Assembly (NCBI GenBank): GCA_023460515.1
Contig: JAEWPS010000012.1
Location: 1 to 64,000 of the forward strand
Source: Bacillota bacterium
GTDB lineage: Bacteria > Bacillota > Clostridia > TANB77 > CAG-465
Direction: 5' to 3'
DNA: 64,000 nt
The stretch's first letter is position 1. Each line of letters starts with the position of its first letter. Position numbers and translations under genes: made by a program. Shown here piece after piece: positions 47,657 to 56,700 of this stretch. The notes beneath the pieces were generated by a model. It did no database searches and was not told where the DNA came from. It saw nothing but the letters and a program-made list of their open reading frames with translations.

Positions 47657-48784
47657 GTGAAAAAGATAACATTTTTAATGCTACATTTAAATTATGGTGG
47701 ATTAGAAAAGCAAACTGTTACATTAATAAATGAACTAGCTAAACAAGAAGATTTTCAAATAGATATAATATCTGTTTATAATATTTTAGGTAAATCTTTT
47801 TATGATTTAGATAGTAAAGTTAAAATAAAGTATCTAATTCCATATGGTCCTAATAAAAAAGAGATAAAAGAATGTTTAAATTCTAAGAAATATTTCAAAT
47901 TAATTAAAGAGTTATTTAAAGGCATTAAAATCTTGTTTTTAAAATACAATTTAATGAAAAAAGAAATAGCTAAGATAAAATCGGAGTATATCTTTTCTAC
48001 TAGAATAGAATTTTCAAAACTAATTAAAAGAACTGATACTATCAATATATCTCAAGAACATTCGTATATAGATAATGAAGATTATATAAAAAGAGTGGGG
48101 AAATCATTTAATTATATAGATTATTTAGTTGTTATGACAGATAAAGCAAAAGAAAACTATGATGGTTGGATTGCTAATAATAAAACAAAAGTTGTTGTAA
48201 TACCAAATATGATAGAAAAAAACGAAAAATATATCTCTAATTGTGAAAACAAAAAAATTGTTTCTGTTGGCAGATTAGAAGATGTTAAAGATTTTTCACT
48301 GCTTATTGACGTATTTTCTAATATAGTGGATAAACATAAAAACAATGATTGGAATTTAGAAATAATAGGAAGTGGATCTTTAAAAGAAGAACTTGAAAAT
48401 AAAATAAAAGTTTTAAATCTTAAAGATAATATTAAGTTACTTGGAGATTTACCAATAGATATGGTATATAAAAGTTTATCTGAATCTTCTATATTTGTAC
48501 TTAGTTCTAAATCTGAAAGTTTTTCTTTAGTTATATGTGAAGCTATGGATGTAGGATTACCAGTTGTTTCTTTTGATATAGACGTAGGCCCTAGAGAAAT
48601 AATTATAGATGGATTAAATGGGTACCTAATAGAAAATAGAAATTGTGATGAAATGGCAAGTAAGATTTTATCATTAATGGATAATTCTAAAGTCAGAAAA
48701 GAAATTGGCAGTAATGCTAAACTAAGTGTAGACAGATATTATTCAAGTAGTATTGTTAAAAAATGGTTAGAAATAATTAAGTAA
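47657..48784 (+). CDS. Family 4 glycosyltransferase
   Basis: A 375-residue GT-B enzyme: GGLEKQTVTLINELA at the N-terminus, VSVGRLEDVKDFSLLIDVF and SKSESFSLVICEAMDVGLPVVSFD with the E-x7-E-like donor motif, then the IDGLNGYLIE segment. GTG start behind AGGGGG. It ends a transcription unit at a terminator. Donor and acceptor unknown. Confidence 0.92.
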   Translation: MKKITFLMLHLNYGGLEKQTVTLINELAKQEDFQIDIISVYNILGKSFYDLDSKVKIKYLIPYGPNKKEIKECLNSKKYFKLIKELFKGIKILFLKYNLMKKEIAKIKSEYIFSTRIEFSKLIKRTDTINISQEHSYIDNEDYIKRVGKSFNYIDYLVVMTDKAKENYDGWIANNKTKVVVIPNMIEKNEKYISNCENKKIVSVGRLEDVKDFSLLIDVFSNIVDKHKNNDWNLEIIGSGSLKEELENKIKVLNLKDNIKLLGDLPIDMVYKSLSESSIFVLSSKSESFSLVICEAMDVGLPVVSFDIDVGPREIIIDGLNGYLIENRNCDEMASKILSLMDNSKVRKEIGSNAKLSVDRYYSSSIVKKWLEIIK

Positions 48785-48790
48785 AATATT

Positions 48791-48834
48791 AAATAATGAA
48801 AATAGGTAAAAGCTTATTTTCATTATTTTTTATG
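48791..48834 (+). terminator. Terminator after the GT4 gene
   Basis: AAATAATGAAAATA and its exact complement (TATTTTCATTATTT) around a short loop, with T-rich tail. Confidence 0.7.
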
Positions 48835-48882
48835 TAAATTAGTAATAAAAGCTATTAAATAGGGGAATAGAGAGGTATTATA

Positions 48883-48911
48883 TTGAAAATTGTCAAAAAA
48901 AGTGGTATAAT
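48883..48911 (+). promoter_or_regulatory. Internal promoter of the last polysaccharide-locus genes
   Basis: TTGAAA at 48883-48888, 17 bp spacer, TATAAT at 48906-48911. The ATG at 48938 follows with AAAGGA, giving a very short leader. Confidence 0.7.
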
Positions 48912-48937
48912 TATGGAAATTGAAAGGAATTAGCAAT

Positions 48938-49879
48938 ATGAAGAAAATATCAATTGTAGTGCCCTGTTATAACGAAGAGAAAGTATTACCAATATTTTAC
49001 AATGAACTGAAAAAAGTTTTGAATACTATGAACTATTTAGATTATGAAATTATATTAGTTAATGATGGAAGTACTGATGCAACACTAGAAATGTTCAAAG
49101 TTATATCTTCGAAAGATAATAAAGTAAAATATATATCGTTTTCTAGAAATTTTGGTAAAGAGGCAGCAATGTATGCTGGCTTCAAAGAATCAAAAGGAGA
49201 CTTTATTGCTATAATGGATTCTGATTTACAAGATCCACCATCTTTATTACCAGAGATGTACAGAATTATTTGTGAAGAAGAATATGATACGGTAGCTACT
49301 AGAAGAATATCGAGAAAAGGTGAACCAAAAATTAGAAGCTTTTTTGCAAAAAAATTCTATAAAATAATGAATAAGATATCTAAAGTAGATATTGTAGATG
49401 GTGCTAGAGATTATAGATTAATGACAAGACAAGTACTAGATAGTATATTAGAAATATCTGAATATAATAGGTTTTCAAAGGGTATATTTGGTTTTGTAGG
49501 ATTTAATACAAAATGGTTACCATATGAAAATATAGAAAGAGTAGCTGGAAAAACAAAATGGTCCTTTTGGAAATTATTTATATACTCTTTAGAAGGAATA
49601 ACTGCTTTTTCAACAACACCGTTAGTCATATCATCAATTATTGGTATTTTATTTTGCTTAATTTCAATAATAGTAATAATAGCAATAATATTTAGAACCT
49701 TAATGTATGGTGATCCTACGGGTGGATGGCCATCTACTATTTGCATAATAATGTTTGTTAGCGGAGTTCAACTCTTGTCAATAGGAATTATAGGACAATA
49801 TTTATCTAAAACATACTTAGAAGTAAAAAATAGACCTTTATTTATTATAAAGGAGAGAAATAAAGAAACAAAAGAATAA
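48938..49879 (+). CDS. Family 2 glycosyltransferase with two C-terminal membrane helices (GtrB-like)
   Basis: About 313 residues: GT2 core (VVPCYNEEKVLPIFY, LVNDGSTDAT, FSRNFGKEAAMYAGF, IMDSDLQDPP, RISRKGEP) and two helices (about 230-295) as in GtrB/YkoT-type enzymes that transfer sugar to polyprenyl phosphate. ATG 48938 is preferred over TTG 48920, which lies in the ribosome binding region. Probably works with the following membrane protein. Confidence 0.92.
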   Translation: MKKISIVVPCYNEEKVLPIFYNELKKVLNTMNYLDYEIILVNDGSTDATLEMFKVISSKDNKVKYISFSRNFGKEAAMYAGFKESKGDFIAIMDSDLQDPPSLLPEMYRIICEEEYDTVATRRISRKGEPKIRSFFAKKFYKIMNKISKVDIVDGARDYRLMTRQVLDSILEISEYNRFSKGIFGFVGFNTKWLPYENIERVAGKTKWSFWKLFIYSLEGITAFSTTPLVISSIIGILFCLISIIVIIAIIFRTLMYGDPTGGWPSTICIIMFVSGVQLLSIGIIGQYLSKTYLEVKNRPLFIIKERNKETKE

Positions 49880-49915
49880 ATTATAAAAGGCAATATGAAA
49901 GGAAGACTTTAATTT

Positions 49916-51652
49916 ATGAATACAATACGTAAAATATTTGAAAAAGAAAAAGTTATAATATGCTTAATAGTAATAATATCTTTGTTTCCATTATTTACAC
50001 CTGGCTTTTTTTATTCACATGATGGAGTTATACACCTATTTAGAACAGTTGGGGCTTATGAGAATATTATTAATTTTGATTTTCTAAATAGAATCTATTA
50101 TAATATGATTGATGGTTTAGGATATGGTTGGGGTATATTTTATCCACCAATATCTGCAGCCTTACCTGCTATTTTTATGGTATTAGGTTTCTCGTTATTT
50201 ACTGCAGAAAAATTGTTTATAATAGTAACTAGTATTTTAGCAGGATTATTTTCATATAAGCTATTTAACGAATTATATAAAAATAAATTTTGTTCGTTAC
50301 TAGCTTCAATTATTTATATTTTAGCTCCATTTAAAATGAGTCAAATAATAGTAAGGGGCGCCTTTGGAGAAATACTATTATTTACTTTCTTACCATTAGT
50401 AATACTTGGACTTATTAAAATAATAAATAAAGAATATAAGTACAAATATTACTTCATAATTGGTGTTTGTGGAATAGTATATTCACACATTATATCTACT
50501 GTGTATACAACAATATTTGTATTAATATTCTTATTACTTAATATAAAATGTATTGTTAATAAGAAAACATTATTTGAACTTGGAAAAACTGTGGTTATTA
50601 TTGTACTATTATGTTTACCTATTTTAGTACCACTTGCTGAGCATCAAATAATGAATATATATAATTCAAACTCAATGATGGGTGGTAATGTAGTAGATAG
50701 TATTGTACATTTTGGACAATTAATAGGTAGTAGTATGGATATAGGTGAAACTGGTGAAAATACTAGTTATCTATCTAACAAAAAAGAAATGAGTTATATG
50801 ATAGGACTTACTCCTATACTAATTCTTACATTATTGCCATTTGCATTTGAAAGAATTAAACAAAAAGGTGAAAAATCTAAGATTATTAAATATTCAATAT
50901 TATTACTTATAACAATATTGATGATGACTACACCTTTTATATGGAATAAGGTTGGGATTATAGATGTAATTCAATTTCCATGGAGACTTCTTACATTCTC
51001 AGTATTATTTATATCAATTATTGCAGGATATGTATTAAAATCATTACTTACTAAAGAAAATGAATATTCTTTTCTACTGTTTATATTAGGCTTTAGTTTT
51101 ATATTTATTTATTTTGTAGGTGGTCAGATAAGATTTGCTAAAACACTTAATGCTGAATTTAATTTTAATAATCAAGAATTAAGTAAACTTGATGATCATT
51201 GGAGCATAGCTAATTCTTTAGGGTATTCACATGATTACCTTCCAAAGGAGCTTACAACAGATATACTTAAGGTTAGGGGTACAGATATAAAAGTAATAGA
51301 TGGCACGGCAAATATAATTAATATGAATAAAGAAAAAAATATATTAAATGCTGACATTGCAACTAAATTTGAAAATACAAATTTAGAATTACCATATATA
51401 TATTATAAGGGTTATACTATAAAAATTGATGGTATAAAAACAGATTATAATATTAGTGACGATGGATTTATAAAAGTAAATATAAAAGATGCAGGTAGTC
51501 ACACAATATATGTAAAATATACAGGTACAATACTATATAATATATGTGATCTAATTGCTGCTATTGTACTAATTGTAAGTATTATTAATGTTATTAAGAG
51601 TAAAAAATCAATTAAAAACCGCAAAGAACATGAAATAAAACTTCTTTCATAA
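49916..51652 (+). CDS. GT-C-like multi-pass membrane protein
   Basis: A 578-residue membrane protein with 11-13 helices, an acidic first loop (FFYSHDGVIHLFR) typical of GT-C-like enzymes, the IFYPPISAALPA segment, and an extracytoplasmic domain before the last helix (about 420-545). Resembles uncharacterised polyprenyl-sugar-dependent membrane glycosyltransferases (YfhO-like). Likely transfers the sugar charged by the preceding GtrB-like enzyme; inference. Confidence 0.7.
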   Translation: MNTIRKIFEKEKVIICLIVIISLFPLFTPGFFYSHDGVIHLFRTVGAYENIINFDFLNRIYYNMIDGLGYGWGIFYPPISAALPAIFMVLGFSLFTAEKLFIIVTSILAGLFSYKLFNELYKNKFCSLLASIIYILAPFKMSQIIVRGAFGEILLFTFLPLVILGLIKIINKEYKYKYYFIIGVCGIVYSHIISTVYTTIFVLIFLLLNIKCIVNKKTLFELGKTVVIIVLLCLPILVPLAEHQIMNIYNSNSMMGGNVVDSIVHFGQLIGSSMDIGETGENTSYLSNKKEMSYMIGLTPILILTLLPFAFERIKQKGEKSKIIKYSILLLITILMMTTPFIWNKVGIIDVIQFPWRLLTFSVLFISIIAGYVLKSLLTKENEYSFLLFILGFSFIFIYFVGGQIRFAKTLNAEFNFNNQELSKLDDHWSIANSLGYSHDYLPKELTTDILKVRGTDIKVIDGTANIINMNKEKNILNADIATKFENTNLELPYIYYKGYTIKIDGIKTDYNISDDGFIKVNIKDAGSHTIYVKYTGTILYNICDLIAAIVLIVSIINVIKSKKSIKNRKEHEIKLLS

Positions 51653-51691
51653 ATACTGGATAATTATAAAAAAAACGAAATTTATAAAATG

Positions 51692-51730
51692 ACAAAATGC
51701 TACATAATATAGCATTTTGTTATTTTTTTT
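51692..51730 (+). terminator. Terminator at the end of the polysaccharide locus
   Basis: ACAAAATGCTA/TAGCATTTTGT stem with a 7-base loop, followed by a T-rich run. Confidence 0.8.
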
Positions 51731-51742
51731 TGTTAAAAGACT

Positions 51743-51770
51743 TTGAATTAAAAATTATTTATGTTATAAT
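51743..51770 (+). promoter_or_regulatory. Promoter of the wall hydrolase gene
   Basis: TTGAAT at 51743-51748, 16 bp spacer, TATAAT at 51765-51770. Confidence 0.6.
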
Positions 51771-51824
51771 TTATATACAGATAAAATTAAAATAAGGTTT
51801 TTAGAAAAGGGGGATAAAAGGAAA

Positions 51825-54137
51825 ATGACATTCACAAGTAATAAATTAAATATGAAAACAAAGACAAAAAAAATATTAAAATCTATTATTGCTATAACAA
51901 TGATACTAAATATTTCTATGCCTAGTTTTTTTAATATAGTAAACGCTGTAATAACTACAAATTTACCTAAATCAGTATTAGAATATAATTCAGTAGACAA
52001 TAGTGCAGTGTTTCCAGACAGTTATAAACAGTATATAAAGAATTTAAAAGCTGCACATCCAAATTGGACTTTTAAGGCGTTATATACAAAATTAGACTGG
52101 GAAGAATCAGTAAGACATGAAAGTTATGAAGTAAAAACAGGTATTAGTTCAGTACCAGATAGTTATAGTGCAAATTGGAAAAAAGATGGAGTAAATAATT
52201 ATGTTGATGGTTCGTTCGTAATAGCTTCTAAAAAAGCTGTAGCGTATACTATGGATCCAAGAAACTTTCTTAATGATACTAGTATATTTCAATTTGAAGC
52301 GCTAGATTTTAATGCCGAGACAAGTGCTACTGCAACAATAGATAAAATAATTTTGGGTACTACTATGTCAAGTTATCCAACACAATATAAAAAGGCTGGT
52401 CAAATGGTCAATTTAGAAAACAGTTTGACTTGGGCACAAATAATAATAAATGCATCAAAAAATGCTGGTGGAACTGGAATTAGTTCTGTATTTCTTGCTA
52501 GTAGAATGAAACAAGAAACATCTTTAGATATAATAGGTAACGGTTCAATAAACGGTTCACATGTAACCTATCCAGGAATATATAATTTTTTTAACATGGG
52601 TGCTGTTCCAAACGGTGATGGCTCAGGTTCGGTAACTAATGGACTAGCATACGCATCTGGTAAAGGTTGGACAACCCCACAAAAATCAATAGACGCTGGT
52701 GCTACAAACTTATGGTCTAATTATATTCAATTTGGACAAAATACAATATATTTTCAAAAATTTGATGTAAGTAATCCATATGGAAATGCTAAAGCATTAT
52801 ATGCCTATCAATATATGACAAACATTTTAGCACCGTCAAGTGAATCAAAAATATCTTATAATGCTTATTCTAATACAGGACTTTTAAATTCATCTTTTGT
52901 TTTTTACATACCTGTATATGATAATATGCCAAGTACAATCTCAGCACATCCAGATTCTGAAGTAACTTTACCAACTATAACCGGGACTGACATTATATAT
53001 CTAGATGATGGTGAAAGTAATGGTACAGATTATTTCAATATAAGATCTGGAGCTGATACAGATTTTGATACAATAGCACAAATTGTTGAGGTTTCAGAAG
53101 GAGCTGAAAACAGGAAAAAATTTACTAGAACACAAGTAGGTACAAATGGTTGGGATAAAATAAAACTTAGTGATGGAACAGAAGGATATGTATATCAAGG
53201 ATTTGTTAAAGTTTATGATTATACACATGTAACGGGTGTAACATTCGATAAAACAACAGCAACTTTAAAAGTTGGTGATACTACAAATATAGTTGCTACT
53301 ATAGCACCAACCAACGCATATATAAAGAATATAACATGGAATAGTAGTAATTCTAGTGTTGCAACAGTAGATAATGCTGGTAAAGTAAATGCAATAGGAC
53401 TAGGTACAACTACTATAACAGCTACAACGTTAGACGGAAATAAATTTGCAACATGTACAGTTACAGTTGAAAAAACATTAGCAAGTAGTATAACAGTAAC
53501 TAATGCGGAATATCCTTTAGTAGTAGGAAATTATCTACAACTAGCACCAACAGTATTACCAGCTACAACTACAGATAAGACTTATGATATAGCAATCACG
53601 GATCCAACTATAGCTATAGTTGAAAGTGGTAAAATAAAAGGTGTAAAAGCAGGTAGTACAACAGTAACACTTACAACTAAGGATGGTAGTAATAAAACAT
53701 GCACATTTACTTTAAAAGTGACAGAAACTGTTTCAACAATAAATAATTATACAGTAGATAGTAATAGTATAATTACAAAAGTTGCATTAGGAACTACAGT
53801 ATCTTCAGTTAAAGGAAATGTAACAACAAGTTATACAAAAAAACTTGTTAATGCAGCAGGTACAGCATTACTTGATACAGATAAAGTAGGAACTGGTACT
53901 AAAGTACAAATTTTAGATGAAACAAATCTTTTACAGGAATACACAATAGTAATTTATGGTGATGTAAATGGAGATGCAAAAGTATCATCTAGTGATTATG
54001 TTTTAATTAAAAATTATATTATGAGTGGTAAAACAACATTAAATAGTATACAAGGAATGGGTGGAGACTATAATAACGATGGAAAAGTATCATCTAGTGA
54101 TTATGTTTTAATTAAAAATTATATTATGGGATATTAA
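51825..54137 (+). CDS. Secreted N-acetylglucosaminidase with SH3, Ig-like and dockerin domains
   Basis: A 770-residue exported peptidoglycan hydrolase. Signal peptide (about 1-45), a linker/helical region, a glucosaminidase-like (GH73-type) domain (about 195-375; SVFLASRMKQETSLD, YNFFNMGAVP, FGQNTIYFQKFD), a bacterial SH3 domain (about 390-470; NIRSGADTDF), two Big_2-type Ig-like domains (about 475-550 and 555-635; VTGVTFDKTTATLKVGDT), and a C-terminal dockerin of two Ca-binding repeats (GDVNGDAKVSSSDY and GDYNNDGKVSSSDY). No cohesin is visible in the window. Confidence 0.88.
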   Translation: MTFTSNKLNMKTKTKKILKSIIAITMILNISMPSFFNIVNAVITTNLPKSVLEYNSVDNSAVFPDSYKQYIKNLKAAHPNWTFKALYTKLDWEESVRHESYEVKTGISSVPDSYSANWKKDGVNNYVDGSFVIASKKAVAYTMDPRNFLNDTSIFQFEALDFNAETSATATIDKIILGTTMSSYPTQYKKAGQMVNLENSLTWAQIIINASKNAGGTGISSVFLASRMKQETSLDIIGNGSINGSHVTYPGIYNFFNMGAVPNGDGSGSVTNGLAYASGKGWTTPQKSIDAGATNLWSNYIQFGQNTIYFQKFDVSNPYGNAKALYAYQYMTNILAPSSESKISYNAYSNTGLLNSSFVFYIPVYDNMPSTISAHPDSEVTLPTITGTDIIYLDDGESNGTDYFNIRSGADTDFDTIAQIVEVSEGAENRKKFTRTQVGTNGWDKIKLSDGTEGYVYQGFVKVYDYTHVTGVTFDKTTATLKVGDTTNIVATIAPTNAYIKNITWNSSNSSVATVDNAGKVNAIGLGTTTITATTLDGNKFATCTVTVEKTLASSITVTNAEYPLVVGNYLQLAPTVLPATTTDKTYDIAITDPTIAIVESGKIKGVKAGSTTVTLTTKDGSNKTCTFTLKVTETVSTINNYTVDSNSIITKVALGTTVSSVKGNVTTSYTKKLVNAAGTALLDTDKVGTGTKVQILDETNLLQEYTIVIYGDVNGDAKVSSSDYVLIKNYIMSGKTTLNSIQGMGGDYNNDGKVSSSDYVLIKNYIMGY
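53978..54128 (+). repeat. Two identical 46-bp repeats encoding the dockerin calcium loops
   Basis: Bases 53978-54023 and 54083-54128 are identical, 105 bp apart, encoding KVSSSDYVLIKNYIM in both dockerin repeats. Confidence 0.9.
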
Positions 54138-54162
54138 TAGAAAAATGGAGGGTGAGAATAAT

Positions 54163-55548
54163 ATGACAAATAAATATAATACAAAAAAAATTATGATGAC
54201 ATTATTAGCATTAGTAATTTTAATATTTACTTTTGCACCAAATTTATATGCGTCATCAATTAGTATCAATGGCTCAACTAGTTTGACAATAGGAGGGAGT
54301 ACTACTATAACTGTTTCTGGTTCAGATATCATTGGTGGAGTGAATATATCCTCTTCTAATTCAGGAGTTGTCAGTATAAGTAAAAGTTCGGATTGGATTG
54401 AGAATAACTCTTTTACTTTAACTGCAACTGCAAAATCTGCTGGAACAGCAGTTATAACAGTTGCACCGTTTGATGTATCAAATTCGGTAGGAGGAGAAAT
54501 AACTGTTGGAGCAAAAACTTTAACAATCACAGTTAAAGCGCCAGTTGTTAATAATCCAACAACACCAACAACGCCAACAAATACAACTAAAAGTAATAAT
54601 GCAAACTTAAAAAAATTAGTACCAAGTTATGAAGGATTATCACCAAACTTTAATCCAGCAATAACTAAATATTCTTTAGCAGTACCGGCTACTGCAACTA
54701 GTTTAGGACTTACAGTTGCTGTAGAACAGACTGGAGCAAAATATTGGATTAATGGTGAAGATAATTTACAAATGGGAGATAATACAGTAAATATTACTGT
54801 AACAGCTCCTGATGGTACAAAAAAAGTTTATACTATAATTGTAACTAAAGTTGCAGATGTAAAAAAAGCAAATGCATATTTAAGTAATATAGTAATTGAT
54901 GGAAAAACACTTAACCCTGTATTCACTGCTGAAAACTTAGAATATGATATTGGTGCAATTACATCAGATGTAGCTAAGTTAACAGTTTTAGCATATGCAC
55001 AAAGTGAAAATGCTAAGGTAGAAGTAATTGGTAGTGATGTTTTAGTTGAAGGTGCAAATGCAATTAAAATTAAAGTAACTGCTCCTGATGGTGTTACTAC
55101 AAAAGAATATTCAATAAAGTATAATAAAGAGGCAGCTACTAAAGTTGATGAAGAAGTAATTATATATCCAGAAGCAAATAGTTTGCAAGGATCAACTCCT
55201 TCTAAATTATCTAACTTTTTTAAAGGTCTTTGGATTTATATTAAAAACTTTTGGTTAGTTTTATCTTTACTTGCTGTATGTTTGTTTGAACTTTGGCAAA
55301 TCATATATTTATATAAAAAAGTTGAAAAAGTAAAAAAAAATGACGATGAAGAAAATAACGTATCGACTTTAGGAGATAAAGCTTCTAGAAGAAGAAATGC
55401 AGACAATGTAAATGTATTTGGTGCTAAAGAAGAAAAAATTGAAGATATTTCCGATGAGTTAGTAAGTGAAGAAAAAGTTGAAAAAAAAGATGAAGAAGAT
55501 ATTTCGGATAATTTTGAGGATTCTAAAGATATAGAAGAAGATAAGTAA
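54163..55548 (+). CDS. Membrane-anchored protein with cadherin-like beta-sandwich domains
   Basis: About 461 residues: signal peptide, an Ig-like domain (about 25-125), a Pro/Thr linker (NNPTTPTTPTNTTKS), two cadherin-like beta-sandwich domains (about 140-225 and 230-320; NITVTAPDGTKKVYTIIV), one membrane helix (about 360-385) and an acidic cytoplasmic tail. ATG 54163 fits GGAGGGTGAG upstream better than ATG 54145. It follows the dockerin hydrolase by 25 bases and probably holds surface proteins; no canonical cohesin was recognised. Confidence 0.75.
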   Translation: MTNKYNTKKIMMTLLALVILIFTFAPNLYASSISINGSTSLTIGGSTTITVSGSDIIGGVNISSSNSGVVSISKSSDWIENNSFTLTATAKSAGTAVITVAPFDVSNSVGGEITVGAKTLTITVKAPVVNNPTTPTTPTNTTKSNNANLKKLVPSYEGLSPNFNPAITKYSLAVPATATSLGLTVAVEQTGAKYWINGEDNLQMGDNTVNITVTAPDGTKKVYTIIVTKVADVKKANAYLSNIVIDGKTLNPVFTAENLEYDIGAITSDVAKLTVLAYAQSENAKVEVIGSDVLVEGANAIKIKVTAPDGVTTKEYSIKYNKEAATKVDEEVIIYPEANSLQGSTPSKLSNFFKGLWIYIKNFWLVLSLLAVCLFELWQIIYLYKKVEKVKKNDDEENNVSTLGDKASRRRNADNVNVFGAKEEKIEDISDELVSEEKVEKKDEEDISDNFEDSKDIEEDK

Positions 55549-55572
55549 TTATACTTATTTTACCATAAAACC

Positions 55573-55601
55573 TTGACAAAAGTCGTTTTATAGTATATAA
55601 T
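55573..55601 (+). promoter_or_regulatory. Consensus promoter of galE
   Basis: TTGACA at 55573-55578, 17 bp spacer, TATAAT at 55596-55601; perfect consensus, suggesting strong constitutive expression. Confidence 0.8.
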
Positions 55602-55634
55602 ATTTACATAATATTCTTTTAAGGAGGTAATTAA

Positions 55635-56633
55635 ATGTCAATTTTAATAACAGGTGGAGCAGGTTATATAGGAACACATACATGTGTTGAACTATTAAAT
55701 AGAGGGGAAGATTTAGTTGTTATAGATAACTTTTATAACAGTAATCCTAAAGCAATAGAAAATGTAAAAAAAATAACAGGTAAAGATTTTAAATTTTATG
55801 AGGCAGATATTTTAGATAGAGAAAAATTAACTAAAATATTTGAAGAGAATGATATAGATTCTGTAATTCATTTTGCGGGTCTTAAAGCTGTAGGAGAGTC
55901 AGTTGCAAAACCAATTGAATATTACATAAACAACGTATCTGGTTCTTTAGTATTATTTGATGTAATGAGAAAATTTGATTGTAAAAAGATTGTATTTAGT
56001 TCATCTGCAACTGTGTATGGTAAACCAGAAAAATGTCCTATAACAGAGGATATGCCTCTTTCAACGACTAATCCATATGGTACTACTAAATTACATATAG
56101 AGCAAATGTTAAGAGATATATACGTATCAGATAAAAATTGGAGTATATCACTTCTTAGATATTTCAATCCAATAGGAGCACATTCAAGTGGACTTCTTGG
56201 TGAAGTACCATCAGGTATTCCAAATAATATAATGCCTTATATATCTAAAGTGGCATCAAAAAAATTAGAAAAGTTAAGTATATTTGGTGATGACTATGAT
56301 ACTAAAGATGGAACAGGTGTTAGAGATTATATACACGTTGTTGATTTAGCATCAGGACATTTAAATGCATTAGATAAAATACGTAAAGAACAAGGTGGAG
56401 TATTTACATATAACTTAGGTACAGGTAATGGTTACAGTGTTTTAGATTTAGTTAAAACATTTGAAAAAGTTAATGATGTAGAAGTAGCATATAACATTTC
56501 AGATAGAAGACCTGGAGATATTGCAAGTTGCTACGCAGATCCTACTAAAGCAGAACAAGAAATAGGTTTTAGAGCTGTTAGAAGTTTAGAAGATATGTGT
56601 AGAGATACATGGAATTTTGAGAAAAATCTATAA
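55635..56633 (+). CDS. galE: UDP-glucose 4-epimerase
   Basis: A 332-residue SDR enzyme interconverting UDP-Glc and UDP-Gal (or the GlcNAc forms). NAD-binding TGGAGYIGTH, HFAGLKAVGESV, catalytic SSSATVYG and Y-x3-K in NPYGTTK, and the DGTGVRDYIHVVDLA segment are present. AAGGAGGT precedes the ATG. It supplies UDP-Gal to the UDP-galactopyranose mutase of the polysaccharide locus. Confidence 0.96.
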   Translation: MSILITGGAGYIGTHTCVELLNRGEDLVVIDNFYNSNPKAIENVKKITGKDFKFYEADILDREKLTKIFEENDIDSVIHFAGLKAVGESVAKPIEYYINNVSGSLVLFDVMRKFDCKKIVFSSSATVYGKPEKCPITEDMPLSTTNPYGTTKLHIEQMLRDIYVSDKNWSISLLRYFNPIGAHSSGLLGEVPSGIPNNIMPYISKVASKKLEKLSIFGDDYDTKDGTGVRDYIHVVDLASGHLNALDKIRKEQGGVFTYNLGTGNGYSVLDLVKTFEKVNDVEVAYNISDRRPGDIASCYADPTKAEQEIGFRAVRSLEDMCRDTWNFEKNL

Positions 56634-56651
56634 TAAATAGAATAAAGTATA

Positions 56652-56686
56652 AAAAAAGCACTATATTGTTAATATAGTGCTTTTTT
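56652..56686 (+). terminator. Terminator between galE and the AGCS symporter gene
   Basis: AAAAAAGCACTATATT pairs with AATATAGTGCTTTTTT. Its T-run runs straight into the GAGGTG ribosome binding site of the next gene. Confidence 0.85.
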
Positions 56687-56700
56687 GAGGTGATTAAATA

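Noticed and set aside
48883..48933. Short upstream reading frame starting TTG 48883 as a leader peptide
   Set aside because: The TTG is part of a consensus -35 and TATAAT follows after 17 bp, so the stretch is a promoter, not transcribed leader.
51825..55548. Cellulosome locus
   Set aside because: One dockerin but no cohesin, cellulase or scaffoldin in the window; the neighbour has cadherin-like domains instead.
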